64,000 nt of DNA from Pratylenchus scribneri (taxonomy: Eukaryota > Nematoda > Chromadorea > Rhabditida > Pratylenchidae), in the NCBI GenBank assembly GCA_030063045.1, contig JAQSEB010000020.1, positions 2,356,001 through 2,420,000 of the forward strand. Reading direction: 5' to 3'. Position numbers and translations under genes: made by a program. Under the pieces are notes generated by a model. That model was given only the letters and a program-made list of their open reading frames with translations. It was not told the origin of the DNA and did not search any database. This document shows, piece after piece, positions 23,987-37,735 of the stretch; position 1 is the first letter of the stretch; every line of letters begins with the position of its first letter.

Positions 23987-24767
23987 ATGACCGTCGAACC
24001 GGACAAGAACTTTTTTAAAGCTTGGCCATATGGCGTCTTGAAAACCATTCATTGGGTAAATTTTAAAGGAGTTTTCTTTTTAAAAAATAATTTTAATCCA
24101 AGCTTGCTCCTTTTGCCACAATAATTACCATTTGGCTAGGTCCGTACACGTACAATAGTGTTGGATTTGTGCTCTTTACCGCATGGAACACCTTCGTGAT
24201 TAGCCTTATTTCCTTCATATGCTACACTTTCGGAGTTCATCGAATGAATTTCCAATTTGGCGGCGGCTTTATGTTCATTCCATTTGCCCTTATTGTATTT
24301 TTAATTATTTTTAAATTCATTTTGAATATAAATTTAGGATTTCATTGTCGCATGCCTGGCTGTTTTGCTTTTTGGAATTAGTTCATTAATTTGCATTATT
24401 TCCCTGGTGGATAGCCTCAGTTATCGAGCAACCGTTGCCTTCACATATCTTTTTGCCACGGTTAATTATATTTCAATTATTTTATAAAATTAAATAATTA
24501 AATAGATCTTTTGCCTCATTTCTGGAGCGGCATTTGGCTATTTTGCCATTCGTGTTTATCGGGAAATTCCAAATGGCCAATTTCGTTATCTTCCATCATT
24601 GGTAAAAATAAAACAATGAATTCTTTCCATTCAAATTCATTTATTTTTAGATCATCGAAGGGGAACGGATAACTTCGAATTTGCCAGCCCCAGGATCCTG
24701 TCCTCCAAATCCAGGCGCCAACCAAAATCCTCATAATCAGCCGCCCGGTTGGCGTGCCCCAATTTAA
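23987..24767 (+). CDS. Four-TM MARVEL-like membrane protein
   Basis: Exon 1 (MTVEPDKNFFKAWPYGVLKTIHW) is followed by an intron ending in ATCCAAG. A second exon carries LAPFATIITIWLGPYTYNSV and a hydrophobic helix (FVISLISFICYTF). Next exons have DFIVACLAVLLFGISSLICI and FCLISGAAFGYFAIRVY, and a short Pro-rich tail ends in PPGWRAPI. The product is about 185 residues with four predicted TM helices and both termini likely cytosolic. This layout is that of MARVEL-domain proteins, which act in membrane apposition and vesicle traffic. The family assignment rests on topology and general similarity, not on a unique motif. Confidence 0.6.
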
Positions 24768-25062
24768 ATCAGCAAAATATGCTCATTTTGGACAATAAAT
24801 TGACCAGATGCCATTCATTAATCATCATAAAAATCAATATTATTTCCTACTTATTATTTCCTTTTAATTTTCCCCAGACTTCATTTATATTTGACTTTGC
24901 AGCTTTCCATTTTATCCTTTTTTGAAGATATAATAATTTTACAATTGATAATAAATAAATATTCATACCATCAATATAAGTGAATTGGCAAAATGAGAAC
25001 ACATTAAAGAAAGTGATTAAAATGAGATCAACTCAATAAAAGGGATCAATCCATTCTTCAAA

Positions 25063-26226
25063 TTAGTCTTGAATTTTGCCAGCCATATACAAACTAAGTT
25101 GGCATTCCGGTTCATTGGCACAGAAAATACAGGCACGGCCATTGACTATCTCTAAAAATAAATAAATTATTAAACAGTAAATGGATAATAAAATTTGTAC
25201 TCATTGCAAGTCGAGCAATATATGGGAAAAGGCTGTTGATGAATGGATAAAGGTTGCGGACATCCAACACAACGGAAGAATATTCCTCAATAGAAGATTG
25301 ATTGGTTTGAGCTGAAAAATGTGGAATCATTATAAGTTAAAATAGTTTAATTTTGGGCATACAATTAATGTTTTGGCCACTTGTTGACAAATTGGTCAAA
25401 TCCCTTGCATAAACATCCACTTTTGCCAAATCTTTAAATATTCATTAATTTTATTTTAAAATTAAACAATATTTAACCTGTCATTGCACAAATACTGAAT
25501 TCACCAACATTATTAATGCGAAATACCTTCAAAAAAAATAATGAAAATTGATTAAAATGTTCTAAATTTTTTTACCACATTTTTTGCTCCCATATTTTTA
25601 ATTGCCGAAAGGATTTTTGCCAATGTTCGAACCGGAGGCAATGTTACGGCCACCGATGGATGTCCCATGTCCGGTGGATTATAATCGGGCCAATTCCGGA
25701 CCAAAATTAATGTAATTGGAATTTCATTCACTAAACTATTTGCGGTCAGCTCAATCCGTAAATGTGGAACATTGTCTTTTTTCATTAATTTCAACTTCAT
25801 TTGATTTTCTTTTGTTTGCATTGAATGAAGTAAATCATCGGTGGAAAGTTCAAAAAATATTGCATTATTATCCGCCGAAATTCCATCATAAATCCATCCG
25901 GAAAAGAGTTGATCCTTTAAAAATTACATATTTTAAACCAATTTTATTTGGATTAACCTTTAATATTCGGAAATCGGCAGAATATCCTTCTCGAAGATTG
26001 TAGGCATTCACAAAACTTAAATTAATTTGATTTATTAATATTATGTGATTGAAACTTACGAAAATTCATTTGCGGTGACTCGGATTACGGTCCGCTTTTT
26101 GCTCAGTTTTGAAAAAATTCCAACAATTTCTAAAATAAAAATTAACAAAATAAATTGATTAAATATTTTCTTACTAATAAAAATTTCAACAGCCTTTGAA
26201 TCACCAATTGTTGCTGTAAAACGCAT
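25063..26226 (-). CDS. hus-1: HUS1, subunit of the 9-1-1 DNA damage clamp
   Basis: HUS1 forms the PCNA-like ring with RAD9 and RAD1 that is loaded at damaged DNA and activates the ATR checkpoint. The N-terminus MRFTATIGDSKAVEIFI continues into FSKLSKKRTVIRVTANEFSF. Then come GWIYDGISADNNAIFFELST (human HUS1 has FQMEGVSAENNEIYLELTS) and KLKLMKKDNVPHLRIEL. PITLILVRNWPDYNPPDMG and VAVTLPPVRTLAKIL follow, and then VFRINNVGEFSICAMT. Seven or so small exons. The last exon ends near CQLSLYMAGKIQD. It follows CISD on the same strand after about 260 bp. Confidence 0.85.
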
Positions 26227-26488
26227 TTTCCTGTAAATTATTTAATTCAAATTTTATAAATTCTTTCAATTAATTAAGATAAAATGATAAAAATAATCTT
26301 TACAATTACGAATGAATAAAATATTGTACCCCATTTATTTATTTATTTATCAATTCAATATTATATAATATAGCCTAAAAGAAAAAGCAAATACAATCAA
26401 TATTATTATTTTAGAGAATATAATTAAATCATCATTTAAGACATCATCAATTTAATTTCAATCCAATTCATTTTTCCATTTCATTCCA

Positions 26489-26922
26489 TTAACCGCCTTT
26501 CTTAATTATCAGCGGTCCAACATTGTCTCCCGTCTCTTTGTTGTGCGTATTGTGCGTTCCATCGCAATATGGGAACTATTTAAATGAATTTATTTTTGAG
26601 GAATTAAAATAATTAATTACCTTGGATGATTTCCAGCATCGACAGAACACCTTCTTTTGGCCAATGTCTTCAATTTGGATTTCGTCGGCAACTTTGTCCT
26701 TTTGCAATTGAATTTTTGTATTGACCCGAGCAACACGGGCCAAGGCAGCAGAACGTTTTCCTAGAATATAGCCAACGGCCAAACCACCAGCCAAAATTGT
26801 AACCGCAAATGCAATGTTGGTGCGATTGAGCAGGGCTGAATTGGATTTTTCTTAATTTCATTTGGAATATTCGACTATTTAAAATAAAAACCTGAAGCAT
26901 TGTCGTTGCAGGTAGAAGACAT
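26489..26922 (-). CDS. cisd-1: CDGSH iron-sulfur domain protein (CISD1/2 type)
   Basis: Three exons, about 107 residues. A short N-terminus (MSSTCNDNAS) precedes a single TM anchor (NIAFAVTILAGGLAVGYILG) and a basic linker. The CDGSH domain reads [20 protein letters not shown], which gives the three Cys and one His ligands of the redox-active 2Fe-2S cluster. It ends GPLIIKKGG. These proteins sit in the outer mitochondrial or ER membrane with the cluster facing the cytosol, and bind or transfer iron-sulfur clusters. The gene lies between mitoferrin and HUS1 on the same strand. Confidence 0.92.
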
Positions 26923-27181
26923 TGGGCCAAAATTAAATTATTACTAAACTAAGTTTTTTTTTATTTTTTTCCAAATATATTCTGGATTGTCAACCAGTGG
27001 AAAAAAAGAAATAATTTTAATATAAATTTTTTATTTATTCATTTTACCCCAACAAATAAACTTTGAAAAAACAAAAAATAATGTAACATAAAATATTTAT
27101 GACAATTCAAATGAAAATAGAAAATGGGTGTGGCTGATGACAAATAAAAATAATTGATGGAAACTAATTGAAAGAAATGAG

Positions 27182-27322
27182 TCAAATTGGAGGAGACTCG
27201 ATAAAGGCTGATGGAATTGGCGCCGATTTTGGAAGTGTTTTTGATATTTCATCCATCCTGTTTGATGAGCCAGCAGAATTGTGGTTTTGTGTTCCATTCG
27301 TCGATGATGATGGTGAATCCAT
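27182..27322 (-). CDS. Possible small Ser/Pro-rich protein, 46 residues
   Basis: A short complete frame begins MDSPSSSTNGTQNHNSAG and ends FIESPPI, directly after an acceptor-like TTTTAG. It lies in the roughly 590-bp gap between mitoferrin and CISD, on their strand. It has low-complexity disordered composition and no homologue that I recognise. It could be a small gene in the cluster, or chance. Confidence 0.3.
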   Translation of the reverse strand: MDSPSSSTNGTQNHNSAGSSNRMDEISKTLPKSAPIPSAFIESPPI

Positions 27323-27507
27323 TCTAAAATAATTTATTTATTAATAAATAATTAAATTGAATATAAAAATATGAATAATTTTGTTATTAACATGTTAGTA
27401 TTAGTGTATGCATTATTTATTTTATTAAAAGAAATTTACTCTAAATTATTTTTGATGAATAAAACAAAACAAAAGCAAAATTAATTAAAATATATGTGAT
27501 AATTCAT

Positions 27508-28663
27508 TCAACAATGTGGGCAACAATTTAATGTCAACCTTGGATTTCGTTCTCCAAGTAAATATTTGAATAATTCATAAACACTCCAGCTGAGGGCGGC
27601 CGATGGAATTTGATAGAGGATTCGAGCTTGAAGACCATAAAAGAATCCGGGGAGGCCACGATTTGCTTTTATTGTTGAAACAGCGTCAAAAATTCCTTAA
27701 TTTATTTTAATTAATTTAATTTAAATAATAAATTAAAATTCACCTCGATATGATCCTTTGATATAGAATAAATTCCTATTTTCAACAACAACTGCCCGGG
27801 GAACTTGTTGAGTATTAAGAACCTTAAATTAATGTTTGAATGATTTAATTAATATTTTTGTATTTAACCGTTTTTATGCAATCCAATGGATTTGTGACCG
27901 CCGCTGCCAGTCCACCGGCCAATCCGCCAGATATTAAATGCGTTTTTGGATCATATTTATGTTCAGGATTGAGCATTTCTTGGAAAAATTCATAGGCCAT
28001 AAAGTGCACGGCTTGAAATGGAATATTCATGAATAATTGAGTGGAATATGAGCGGTAGAATGCGCCAATCCCTTCTGTCCTATAAATGCAACGAGCACAT
28101 TCCAATGAGCCGCCGTATGGACTAAATTGCATTTGCATTCGTTGTTTGACCACTTCGGCCGGATTCATGACGAGATCATGCACTACGGTTGCACCAATAC
28201 CGGCCAACCCATATGAAAGGGTATTGACATGGCCGTGGGTATTTCCGGTCAATAATGACTAAAAAGGAAATTAAAATTAGTAAATTTTATTATTTCTAAA
28301 CCTTTGCTTTTTCGTAAACACTGAAATACAAAGCATGTGCTGGGACTGATCCAACGGCGACCGCATTCACTCCACGAAATGGCCTCCAAAATCCTTCTCT
28401 TTTGGCGATTGAAGCAATTCCATGAATTGGAGTTGGACAAATTCTTTCCGGACACGGACATAATGATTGGAGTCGAGTTTTGACACTTAAAACAAACATT
28501 ATTTTTAATATCATCTAATTAGGTACCTGTCCAATGGGAACATGACACAATGTTCGGCCATTCCGGCCATCGCGCCGGCTGCCATATGCACCGAAAGGGA
28601 ATAATTTGGCGCCAATGATTCATAGTCATCCATATTTCCATCACCACTGCTTTGTTCTGACAT
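27508..28663 (-). CDS. mfn-1: Mitoferrin, mitochondrial iron carrier (SLC25A28/37)
   Basis: Inner mitochondrial membrane carrier that imports iron for heme and iron-sulfur synthesis. Three carrier repeats are visible with signatures [16 protein letters not shown] and PLDCIKTV. The N-terminus is [20 protein letters not shown], then [20 protein letters not shown] as in mitoferrins. The matrix loop [19 protein letters not shown] and the motif [20 protein letters not shown] are also mitoferrin-like. [14 protein letters not shown] follows in repeat 2. The C-terminus is short and Cys-rich. Five exons with AT-rich introns. The start is about 150 bp downstream of the METTL1 stop on the same strand. 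Confidence 0.93.
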
Positions 28664-28812
28664 TATTTTTCTACAAAAATATATATTAAATAGTTTAAAT
28701 AAATTTAAAAATATTAATCAATGAAATAGAAACATTGAAAATGAAAAAAAATGTTAAAATTTATATTAATTTATTATTTAAAAACAATTAATCACAACAA
28801 TTTAACATTATT

Positions 28813-30549
<1,737 letters not shown>

Positions 30550-32016
30550 ATGGGCAGTAATTATTCGGCATTACCCAATTTGGATGAGGATGATGCCATT
30601 TTGGCCCAAACCGAGTGAGTGGCTATTGGCATCATTGAATTTTTCCCATCCTTATTAACCCAAAATTCTCCTCTTAAGTAATCTAAACTCTTCCCGGCTT
30701 TTCTCTCCTCGGAAACAACCAATAATAAGACCAGCCGTTCACACCGAATCCATCAATTGGCTGTGTTCGGTTCGTCCGGAAATGGTAATTAGTGGAAGTT
30801 CGGACAAAACAATCGCATTGAATAATATGGTCAGTCGGGAAATAAGCGAGAAAATCGAAATGAATTCAATCCATTTTTATGATACCGGTGCATGTTTGAC
30901 TCGTTGGAGGGGGCATGAAAGGGAAGTGACCAAGGTGGTTTATAAACATGTTGAATGCCGACATTTCCTGCTTAGTGGCTCAAAAGATTGCAGTTAATTT
31001 GAATTATTTTAATGCTGGATTCAATTTTGGCATTTAGCTGTTCGTCTTTGGCACTTCAATTCATCGGAATGTTGCCAGGTGTTTACGGCTCATCAAATGG
31101 CCGTAACTGGATTGGCTGCTTTGGATGGTCATTTTGGATTATTTTCGGTCAAATATTCTATTTTTTAAGAAGCCAGATTTGTTTCTGGAGGAAGGGATGG
31201 CAAAATGTCGATTTGGGACTTGGAAAGGAATAGGCCAACCCGAACAGTTGGATACTCTCAAAATTTGGTTATTCCCATGAATAAAATAGTCTAATATTAT
31301 TTTGGCCTAGGTGACCCACATTGAAACGGACCAAGAAGGAAAAATCCTTTATCAAACCGCAGAAGATGGTTCATTGAGGATTTGGGATTCAAAAAATTTG
31401 TCGCCCATCGACCAATTGCCTTCAGGCTCAAATCATGCCCAATGGCACTGTAGCATTTCCCCATTTTTTCCATCATTGATTATGACCGCCGGTGGTGGCA
31501 ATTTGGGCGATGGATGCGAAATTGGGGTGGGCAAAATGATTGGGTTTAAAATTAGCAAAATATTTTGACAGCTTTGGGATATTCGACAACGAAAATTGGT
31601 CCAACAATTCCGAGGCCATGAATCCGATATTCGCTCTGCCATTTTTCTACATCAACAACAAGTCACTTGGAAAAGGCTAATACTCAGGTGAATGAATGTT
31701 CATTGGAATATTGTACCAATTCCACCTTTTATATTTTATAAAGTGTCAGCGCCGATCGGACTGCTAAACTTTGGGACATGAACAGTGGAAGTGAGTTCCC
31801 TTTTTTGAGGAATTCCCCAAAGCAATTTCCCCTTCCTTCAAAGGATGTGTTTGGACGGAAACAATTCCGGTTGAATTGAATTCTTGTGTTGGATTTTCGG
31901 ATGGAAGTGTGGTAATTGGTGGTGGAAAGGCAACTCTATGTGAATTGAGATTGTTGGTCAAAGCCGGTCGACCATTCCTCAATTGTTCATCAATCCAACA
32001 ATCAATTGGGGAATAA
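30550..32016 (+). CDS. wdr-31: WDR31-like WD40 repeat protein
   Basis: Seven or so exons. The N-terminus MGSNYS fits an N-myristoylation signal (Gly2, Ser6), as in vertebrate WDR31. Repeats are recognisable: ESINWLCSVRPEMVISGSSD, then a GHEREVTKVVYKH block, SGSKDCSTVRLWHF, TAHQMAVTGLAALDG, RFVSGGRDGKMSIWDLERN, and VTHIETDQEGKILYQTAEDG followed by SLRIWDSKNL. The characteristic block GGGNLGDGCEIGLWDIRQRK corresponds to the GGEGCEATLWDLRQ segment of human WDR31. The last repeat has ADRTAKLWDMNSGRCVW. WDR31 is known in C. elegans as a ciliary protein that affects IFT and BBSome traffic. Stop at 32014-32016. Confidence 0.85.
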
Positions 32017-32135
32017 TCGAATATTCACCAATTTGCCATCAATTTTTATTTTGCCTCAATCAAAATTGCCATTTTTGCTAATTTTGGGAAATATTTGTAT
32101 CATTTTTATTTTCAATACATTTTGTTGTCATCCTT

Positions 32136-34348
32136 TCACTTCTTCTTCGACCTCGAAATGCCCCTAAAATGAAAATGATTCAAAATTATTCTCAACAATT
32201 TTATTGAACATGTCCGGTAGCGAAGTGAGAATGAATTTCGAATTGAGGCAGAACGGAAAAGGACGAGTACTTCGGAGCCTTCACTAATGAATATTCTCCG
32301 CTGGGTTGCCATACAAAATCTTTCAAAATATTTAATGAATTATTCCTCCCAACAAATTCACCGTGCTCCAACACTCCCCAAATCGGTTCGATATCGAATT
32401 TCCACCTGCTTTGATATTTGAATTAAAAAAATGTTTGTTAAATAAACTCGCATATGATTCTCGTTGGCATGGACTGGCCTCATTAAATTGGATTGTGTCC
32501 ATGGAAATTACAATCCGGGAATTGGCTGGAGCCTGCGAATAATCCCAAAAATTGAATCCAAAATTTTCTTACGATTATAATGAAATTACATCTCCCCGCC
32601 CCCTGTTGGCTCAATCTTTGATCCTGTCCGGTTGTCCTTAAAATCAATTGGCCACAATTTGTTGCCGTACTGTCCACTCTTTCGCACAATTGGCCAATTA
32701 ACCCATCGGGACATCGGCATCTGCTGCAATCCCGGGGATCGGTGTAGCCAGAACGAAGGCAAGGAAGACGGAATTGACAAGTTGCTGGGTGGATGGAGGG
32801 GAAATATTATGGGGGAATTAAATTGGAAATACGAACAATTGCAGTAGGCAAAATTCATTTTCTTCACATCGTTGAATGAGAGCTGAAATCGTTGACCAAT
32901 TGTTTCCTGGTAATTTTGATCAATTGTCCGAATGGAAGGAAACCCAAGACGGGAAAAGCCGAAAGCATCATAGTGCATGACGGAGCCAAGGTCATACTAT
33001 GGGAATTCAACAGAATGATTCACAATTTCCTTTTGAATAAAACTTGAATGCCAAATGAGGTGGTTGAAGATTGGGAAAGTCTGAGGAATTGATTGAGAAA
33101 ACCGTTGAGCACATTTTGAGTTTGAATTTGCACAAATGAATCTCGATCCCAACGAGATTGTTCATGGAAGAAGCCAAGGGCATGTGCTGTTGGGAATAGG
33201 GGGAATGGACAATAATGAATGAGAAAATGGGAGACCAATTTCATGGCTGAAATAGTTAAATTAGAATAAAAATGAATGCATTTATCAAACCTAACAACAA
33301 ATGGATTATCGCAACCCCGACCAAGGCTGACTTGTTGGCTTCGACCATTGATGCGTCCAACGGTCGAAAAGCAACTGAAAAATTTGGATTTTGAGGGAAT
33401 TTTATGGGGAGGGGATTATGCCCTGAGCCGAAGACAAATTGAAGACCAGAAGAGCCAAGAGCCAATCGGCTAAATTCTTGAAAACTCAAACAAGTTGCCC
33501 TTTGCCAATTCTGGATGCCAAGCAAAACTGCAGTTCGATTCACCCCGGGGTTGATGACATTAAAAGGAGAAAATTGAGAGGTTATTTTTATTAGTGGGAA
33601 GAATCACAAAGGGAATGGGAAATTGAGTCCATCTTTGGCTTAAGACTGAAGTCAAAGTGCGTTTACTCCTTCTACCCTTGGGGGGACAATTCGATGATTT
33701 GGCAGTGGTTTTGTTACATCGTTCAGCCTCCGCCAATTGTTTTTGTGCGTCCCTTTCAATGTGAATAATTGGATTGCTTCTTCCCTAATTCCATATTCCC
33801 TACTTTAGCAATTCCTGGGCTTGTTCATTTGTCAGAACAATGTCCCCTTCGAATAAATACGGTAATTGATCGGGTCGTTTTGCAAGGGTTGAAGCCGAAA
33901 GTTGCTCAAAATTCTCATCCCCACCATTATTATCCTGTTGGATTGAAGGATTCTGTGGATTAGGGAATGAATGGAAGGAATGAATTGTTTTTAAACCACT
34001 CCTTGATCCAAATTAATCAAGCGAAGTTGGATTTGGCTTAATTGGTTCATTGTGGCCAAATATGTGTCCAACGATTCCTTTAATCAAATCAACTATTCAT
34101 TCCTCATTGCTCATTCTCATCAACCACAATAAAATACCTCATTTGGGAACATTTCTGGATGTTCTTTTAATAATCTTTTGCGCAACATTTCCTGTTTCTG
34201 AGTTTGGGTATTTGTTGGACTCTTCAAAGTTTTCTCAATATAAATCAGTAGCCAAAAAAATACAAACCGTATCAACAAAATTTAAGAAAATGAATAAAAA
34301 TAATAAAAATGGCCCAGATAATAAAAAGGGGAACTTTTTGAGAATCAT
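32136..34348 (-). CDS. Astacin metalloprotease with EGF and CUB domains (NAS type)
   Basis: Secreted zinc protease. The start at 34348 gives a signal peptide (MILKKFPFFIIWAIFIIFIH). The prodomain has LFEGDIVLTNEQAQELL, whose Asp is the usual zinc switch, and an RRSKR processing site. The catalytic domain has the zinc motif HEIAHALGFFHE, rebuilt across an intron, then SRWDRD and a Met-turn SVMHYDAFGFS; it ends in NFAYC. An EGF-like segment (CSRCRCPDGLIGQLCE) and a CUB domain (NCGQLIL to GARFC and SEGSEVLVLFRS) follow. Two introns must be GC-AG (33375-33421, 32409-32451). Near 33565-33600 the frame shifts by one base between WTQFPIPFVIL and NVINPGVNRTA, with no intron that explains it. This is either a sequence error or a damaged allele. 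Such NAS proteins act in cuticle moulting or hatching. Confidence 0.85.
32409..32451 (-). other. GC-AG intron in the astacin CUB domain
   Basis: Donor TAT|GCGAGT, acceptor ATCAAAG, 43 bases. It joins SPCQRESY to QVEIRYRTDLGSVGARFC, matching a CUB domain. An alternative GT-AG reading three bases on shifts the frame and ends the protein early. Support is moderate. Confidence 0.6.
33375..33421 (-). other. GC-AG intron in the astacin catalytic domain
   Basis: Donor CAGG|GCATAA, acceptor TTTTTCAG, 47 bases. It restores GSGCFSTVGRINGRSQQVSL, the conserved SGC-x-S-x-VGR region of astacins. No nearby GT donor gives the right phase. Confidence 0.8.
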
Positions 34349-34534
34349 TGAAGGGAAATTGGGGAAAAAACTGATTGAATTTGGGGAATCAAATAGACCA
34401 ATCATTGTTCATTTATTAATACAAGTGTGAATCAGAAAATTTGGAATTTATTTTATGTCTAAAATTTGGGGGATATTTCATTTTATTCCTTTCCAGTGAA
34501 TTGGCCTTCTTTGTACCAGAAAAAGGCGGAATTC

Positions 34535-35150
34535 ACAATTAGACAAATCAGAATAGTGCAATTACAATTACAAATCAGAATAGTGCAATTACAATTACAA
34601 ATCAGAATAGTGCAATTACAATTACAAATCAGAATTGGGCAATTACAATTACAAATCAGAATAGTGCAATTACAATTACAAATCAGAATTGGGCAATTAC
34701 AATTACAAATCAGAATAGTGCAATTACAATTACAAATCAGAATAGTGCAATTACAATTACAAATCAGAATAGTGCAATTACAATTACAAATCAGAATGGG
34801 GCAATTACAATTACAAATCAGAATAGTGCAATTACAATTACAAATCAGAATAGTGCAATTACAATTACAAATCAGAATAGTGCAATTACAAATCAGAATA
34901 GTGCAATTACAATTACAAATCAGAATAGTGCAATTACAAATCAGAATGGGGCAATTACAATTACAAATCAGAATAGTGCAATTACAATTACAAATCAGAA
35001 TAATGCAATTACAATTACAAATCAGAATAGTGCAATTACAATTACAAATCAGAATAGTGCAATTACAATTACAAATCAGAATAGTGCAATTACAATTACA
35101 AATCAGAATAGTGCAATTACAATTACAAATCAGAATGTGGTGGAGGATTT
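34535..35150. repeat. Minisatellite D, 27-bp unit, about 22 copies
   Basis: The unit is AATCAGAATAGTGC plus AATTACAATTACA. Variants carry TTGGGC or TGGGGC in place of TAGTGC, and a few units lack one AATTAC (about 21 bp). It lies between the astacin start and the STC-1 stop. The 27-base period keeps one plus frame open (QLQLQIRIV repeats); this is not a gene. Confidence 0.95.
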
Positions 35151-35319
35151 ACAAATCAGGAAACAGCAATAAATGCAAAAAAAAATAATTTTATATTTCA
35201 ATTTGTTAAAAATTATGTAGAACAAATAAAATCACATTTTTTATATTTGTGAATCTAAAATCCGAATGGAATGATATGGATGGAAAAAAGAAAAATAACA
35301 ACAATTTGGGATAACAATT

Positions 35320-37289
35320 TCACGTGGGAATCTGGGAATTTTGTGGCCTATAAATATGCTTTTTTTGTTTTGAAAAAGGCAATTCCATCGCTGCAACTTG
35401 TAAAGGCCACCCATTAACGACGACCCCAGCTTGGACCGCAACTCCAATGACGACGGCCAATTCCGGGGAAACACCGTAATTTGGCACTTTTCTGAAAATA
35501 ATTAATGAATTATAATAATTGAAAGATTTGGTTGATGATTACCCAAAAAATGTGCCTACAATTTGACGAATTCTGGGTATTCGAGTGGATCCGCCGACCA
35601 AAACAATTTCATCAATGTCTGCCGGCTCCAATTGGCAATCCTCAAGGGCAGCCTTGATTGGTTCAACAATGCTCTCGAATAAATCCCAATTTTCTTGTTC
35701 AAATTCATGTCGAGTTAACTGTAATAAATTGGAATGAAAATTAAACATAATAATTTTATACCAAATATTCAAAGTGGCCAATTGAACGAAAATTGAGTCG
35801 AATCCAAGTTTCGGGCAAAATTGTCAAATTTAATTTGGCCTCTTCCACAGTCAATCTTAATTGTTGAAGATCTTCTCGATTTGTTAATTCGCGGGAAGTT
35901 CTCTCAAATATTCTCTAAATATGAGATAAAATAAATTAAAATTTAATTCCCTTTCCCTGCCTTTAAAAGCATTTTTTGTATTCTTTCATTGAAGTCCTGT
36001 CCACCAAGTCGATTATTCCCGGCCATTGCCTGCGTCACAAACACCTAAATAAAAGAATGATGAATAAATTATGTAATGAACAAAAACAAACCGCATTGTT
36101 CAGCCAAAGGATTGAAACATCCATTGTGCCACCACCTGAATAAATTTAATTAAGTATTATTATTTTTGATTGAATGTTCAATGTTTGCTTTTGATCTACC
36201 AAAAATTAAAACAAATTTTAATTATGGTATTTTCTAAAAGCATTTTTCACTTTTTCCACTGTGAAATACCCAGAATGCATTTTTGAGTGCATTTCGGGTT
36301 TGGAAGGTGGAAATTATTTTTTTTTAATAAATCAAACAAAAAACCCACCAACGTCGACCACAACAATATATTCCACTCCCTTCTTCTTGTGTAATCCATA
36401 GGCCAATGCCGCCGCTGTTGGTTCACTAATTATTCGTCGAACACCCATTTTGATCAATTCTACTGCCTTTGAAGTGAAATTCCTTTGAATTTGATCAAAT
36501 TCTGCTGGCACTGAAATGACCACTTCAGAAATATCGGAATTGTAGAATTCTTTGGCCATCGTTCGGAGATAATTGATTATTATTGATCCAATTTCTTCTG
36601 GTCGTATTTTCCTGCAAATTTCATTTTAGTTTTTCTGCTGGCCGTTTTAGAAAAAGATAATTTTTGGAAGTTGAACAATGTTATTCTTAAATGTTTCTTT
36701 AATTGATAAAAATTACCTTATCTTTCCTTGTTGTTCCACTTCAAAATATGCAAAACCATTAGCATCCAATTTTATTGTGAATGGATATCGTTTTCTGTCC
36801 AACTAATTAAATTATTCTATTTTAAAAAATTTTTAAAATTTACCTCGAAATTTAGATCATTTAAAGAAAATTTTTTTCCAATAAATCTTTTGGCATCGTA
36901 GATTGTGTTTGAAGGATTCATTTCTTGCTGTTCTACTGCTTTTGTTCCAACAATAATTTCGCCATTTTCGCTTAATAAAATATTATATATATATATTTTT
37001 TTGATAAATTTTTACTCACATGAAGCCAACCACACTTGGAATGCTCTTTTTTCCAAGTTTATCTTCCATAACGGTTGTTTCGCCAGTTGCGGGTTGGAAA
37101 ATGGCAATTGATGAATATGTTGTTCCCAAATCGACGCCAGCAATCCGTGGAGGTGGGGGCGGTAATCCATATTTTTGTGCATAATAACCAATAAAAATTA
37201 CACTTATTGCTGATATTCCTTAAAATTTAAGAAATTTCAAGTCTCATAAATTTATTTGGCCTACCAATCAAAGTAAATGTTGTTGACAT
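35320..37289 (-). CDS. stc-1: STC-1 / HSPA13, HSP70-like ATPase core protein
   Basis: Microsomal HSP70 relative that has only the nucleotide-binding domain. An N-terminal hydrophobic anchor ([20 protein letters not shown]) and a Pro-run lead into [20 protein letters not shown]. Further motifs are [79 protein letters not shown] and [40 protein letters not shown] is near the end. The protein stops there without a substrate-binding domain, as in human HSPA13. About eight exons. It diverges from the NADAR gene. Confidence 0.95.
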
Positions 37290-37550
37290 TTTTTCACAAA
37301 AGCCATTGATGAGTGGATCGTCCCAATCCTAAAATTCACGGTCCAAATTTGGCAATTTACTGGGCCAAAAAAATCTTGACATGTGGAACAAGAAAAGAAA
37401 TATTACATAATTTTGAGAGGTATTAGACAACAAAACAAAGAACAATGCAATGACAGTGGAGAGGAAAAAAGTCCATGTCCATGTCCACCCAACCACCCTC
37501 CACCTCCATTGTTTATCTTTATCGACTTTCGAGTCGCTCACAATGCATAA

Positions 37551-37735
37551 GGCCATGTACATACTTTTTGTGACAGAGTCACATGTGAGCCTCACAAAGT
37601 GAGTGGTGGCCCAATCACACTTTGGTGAGGCGTTCGCGTATATACTTGGTGAGGCCACACCCCTTTCCGGCAGAGTGTGAGCGAGTCAAAATTGTGACTC
37701 TGTCACCAAAAAATGCGTACATACTTTTTTGGTGA
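37551..37735. repeat. Nested fold-back at the left end of the element
   Basis: The left terminal block (GTACATACTTTTTGTGACAG and AGTCACA) has an inverted copy at about 37693-37724 (TGTGACTCTGTCAC to GTACATAC). The right arm overlaps an 11-bp perfect hairpin, TCACCAAAAAA (37703-37713) and TTTTTTGGTGA (37725-37735). Confidence 0.75.

Noticed and set aside
34466..35188. 240-codon frame across array D
   Set aside because: The 27-bp period keeps one frame open; there is no non-repetitive coding part.
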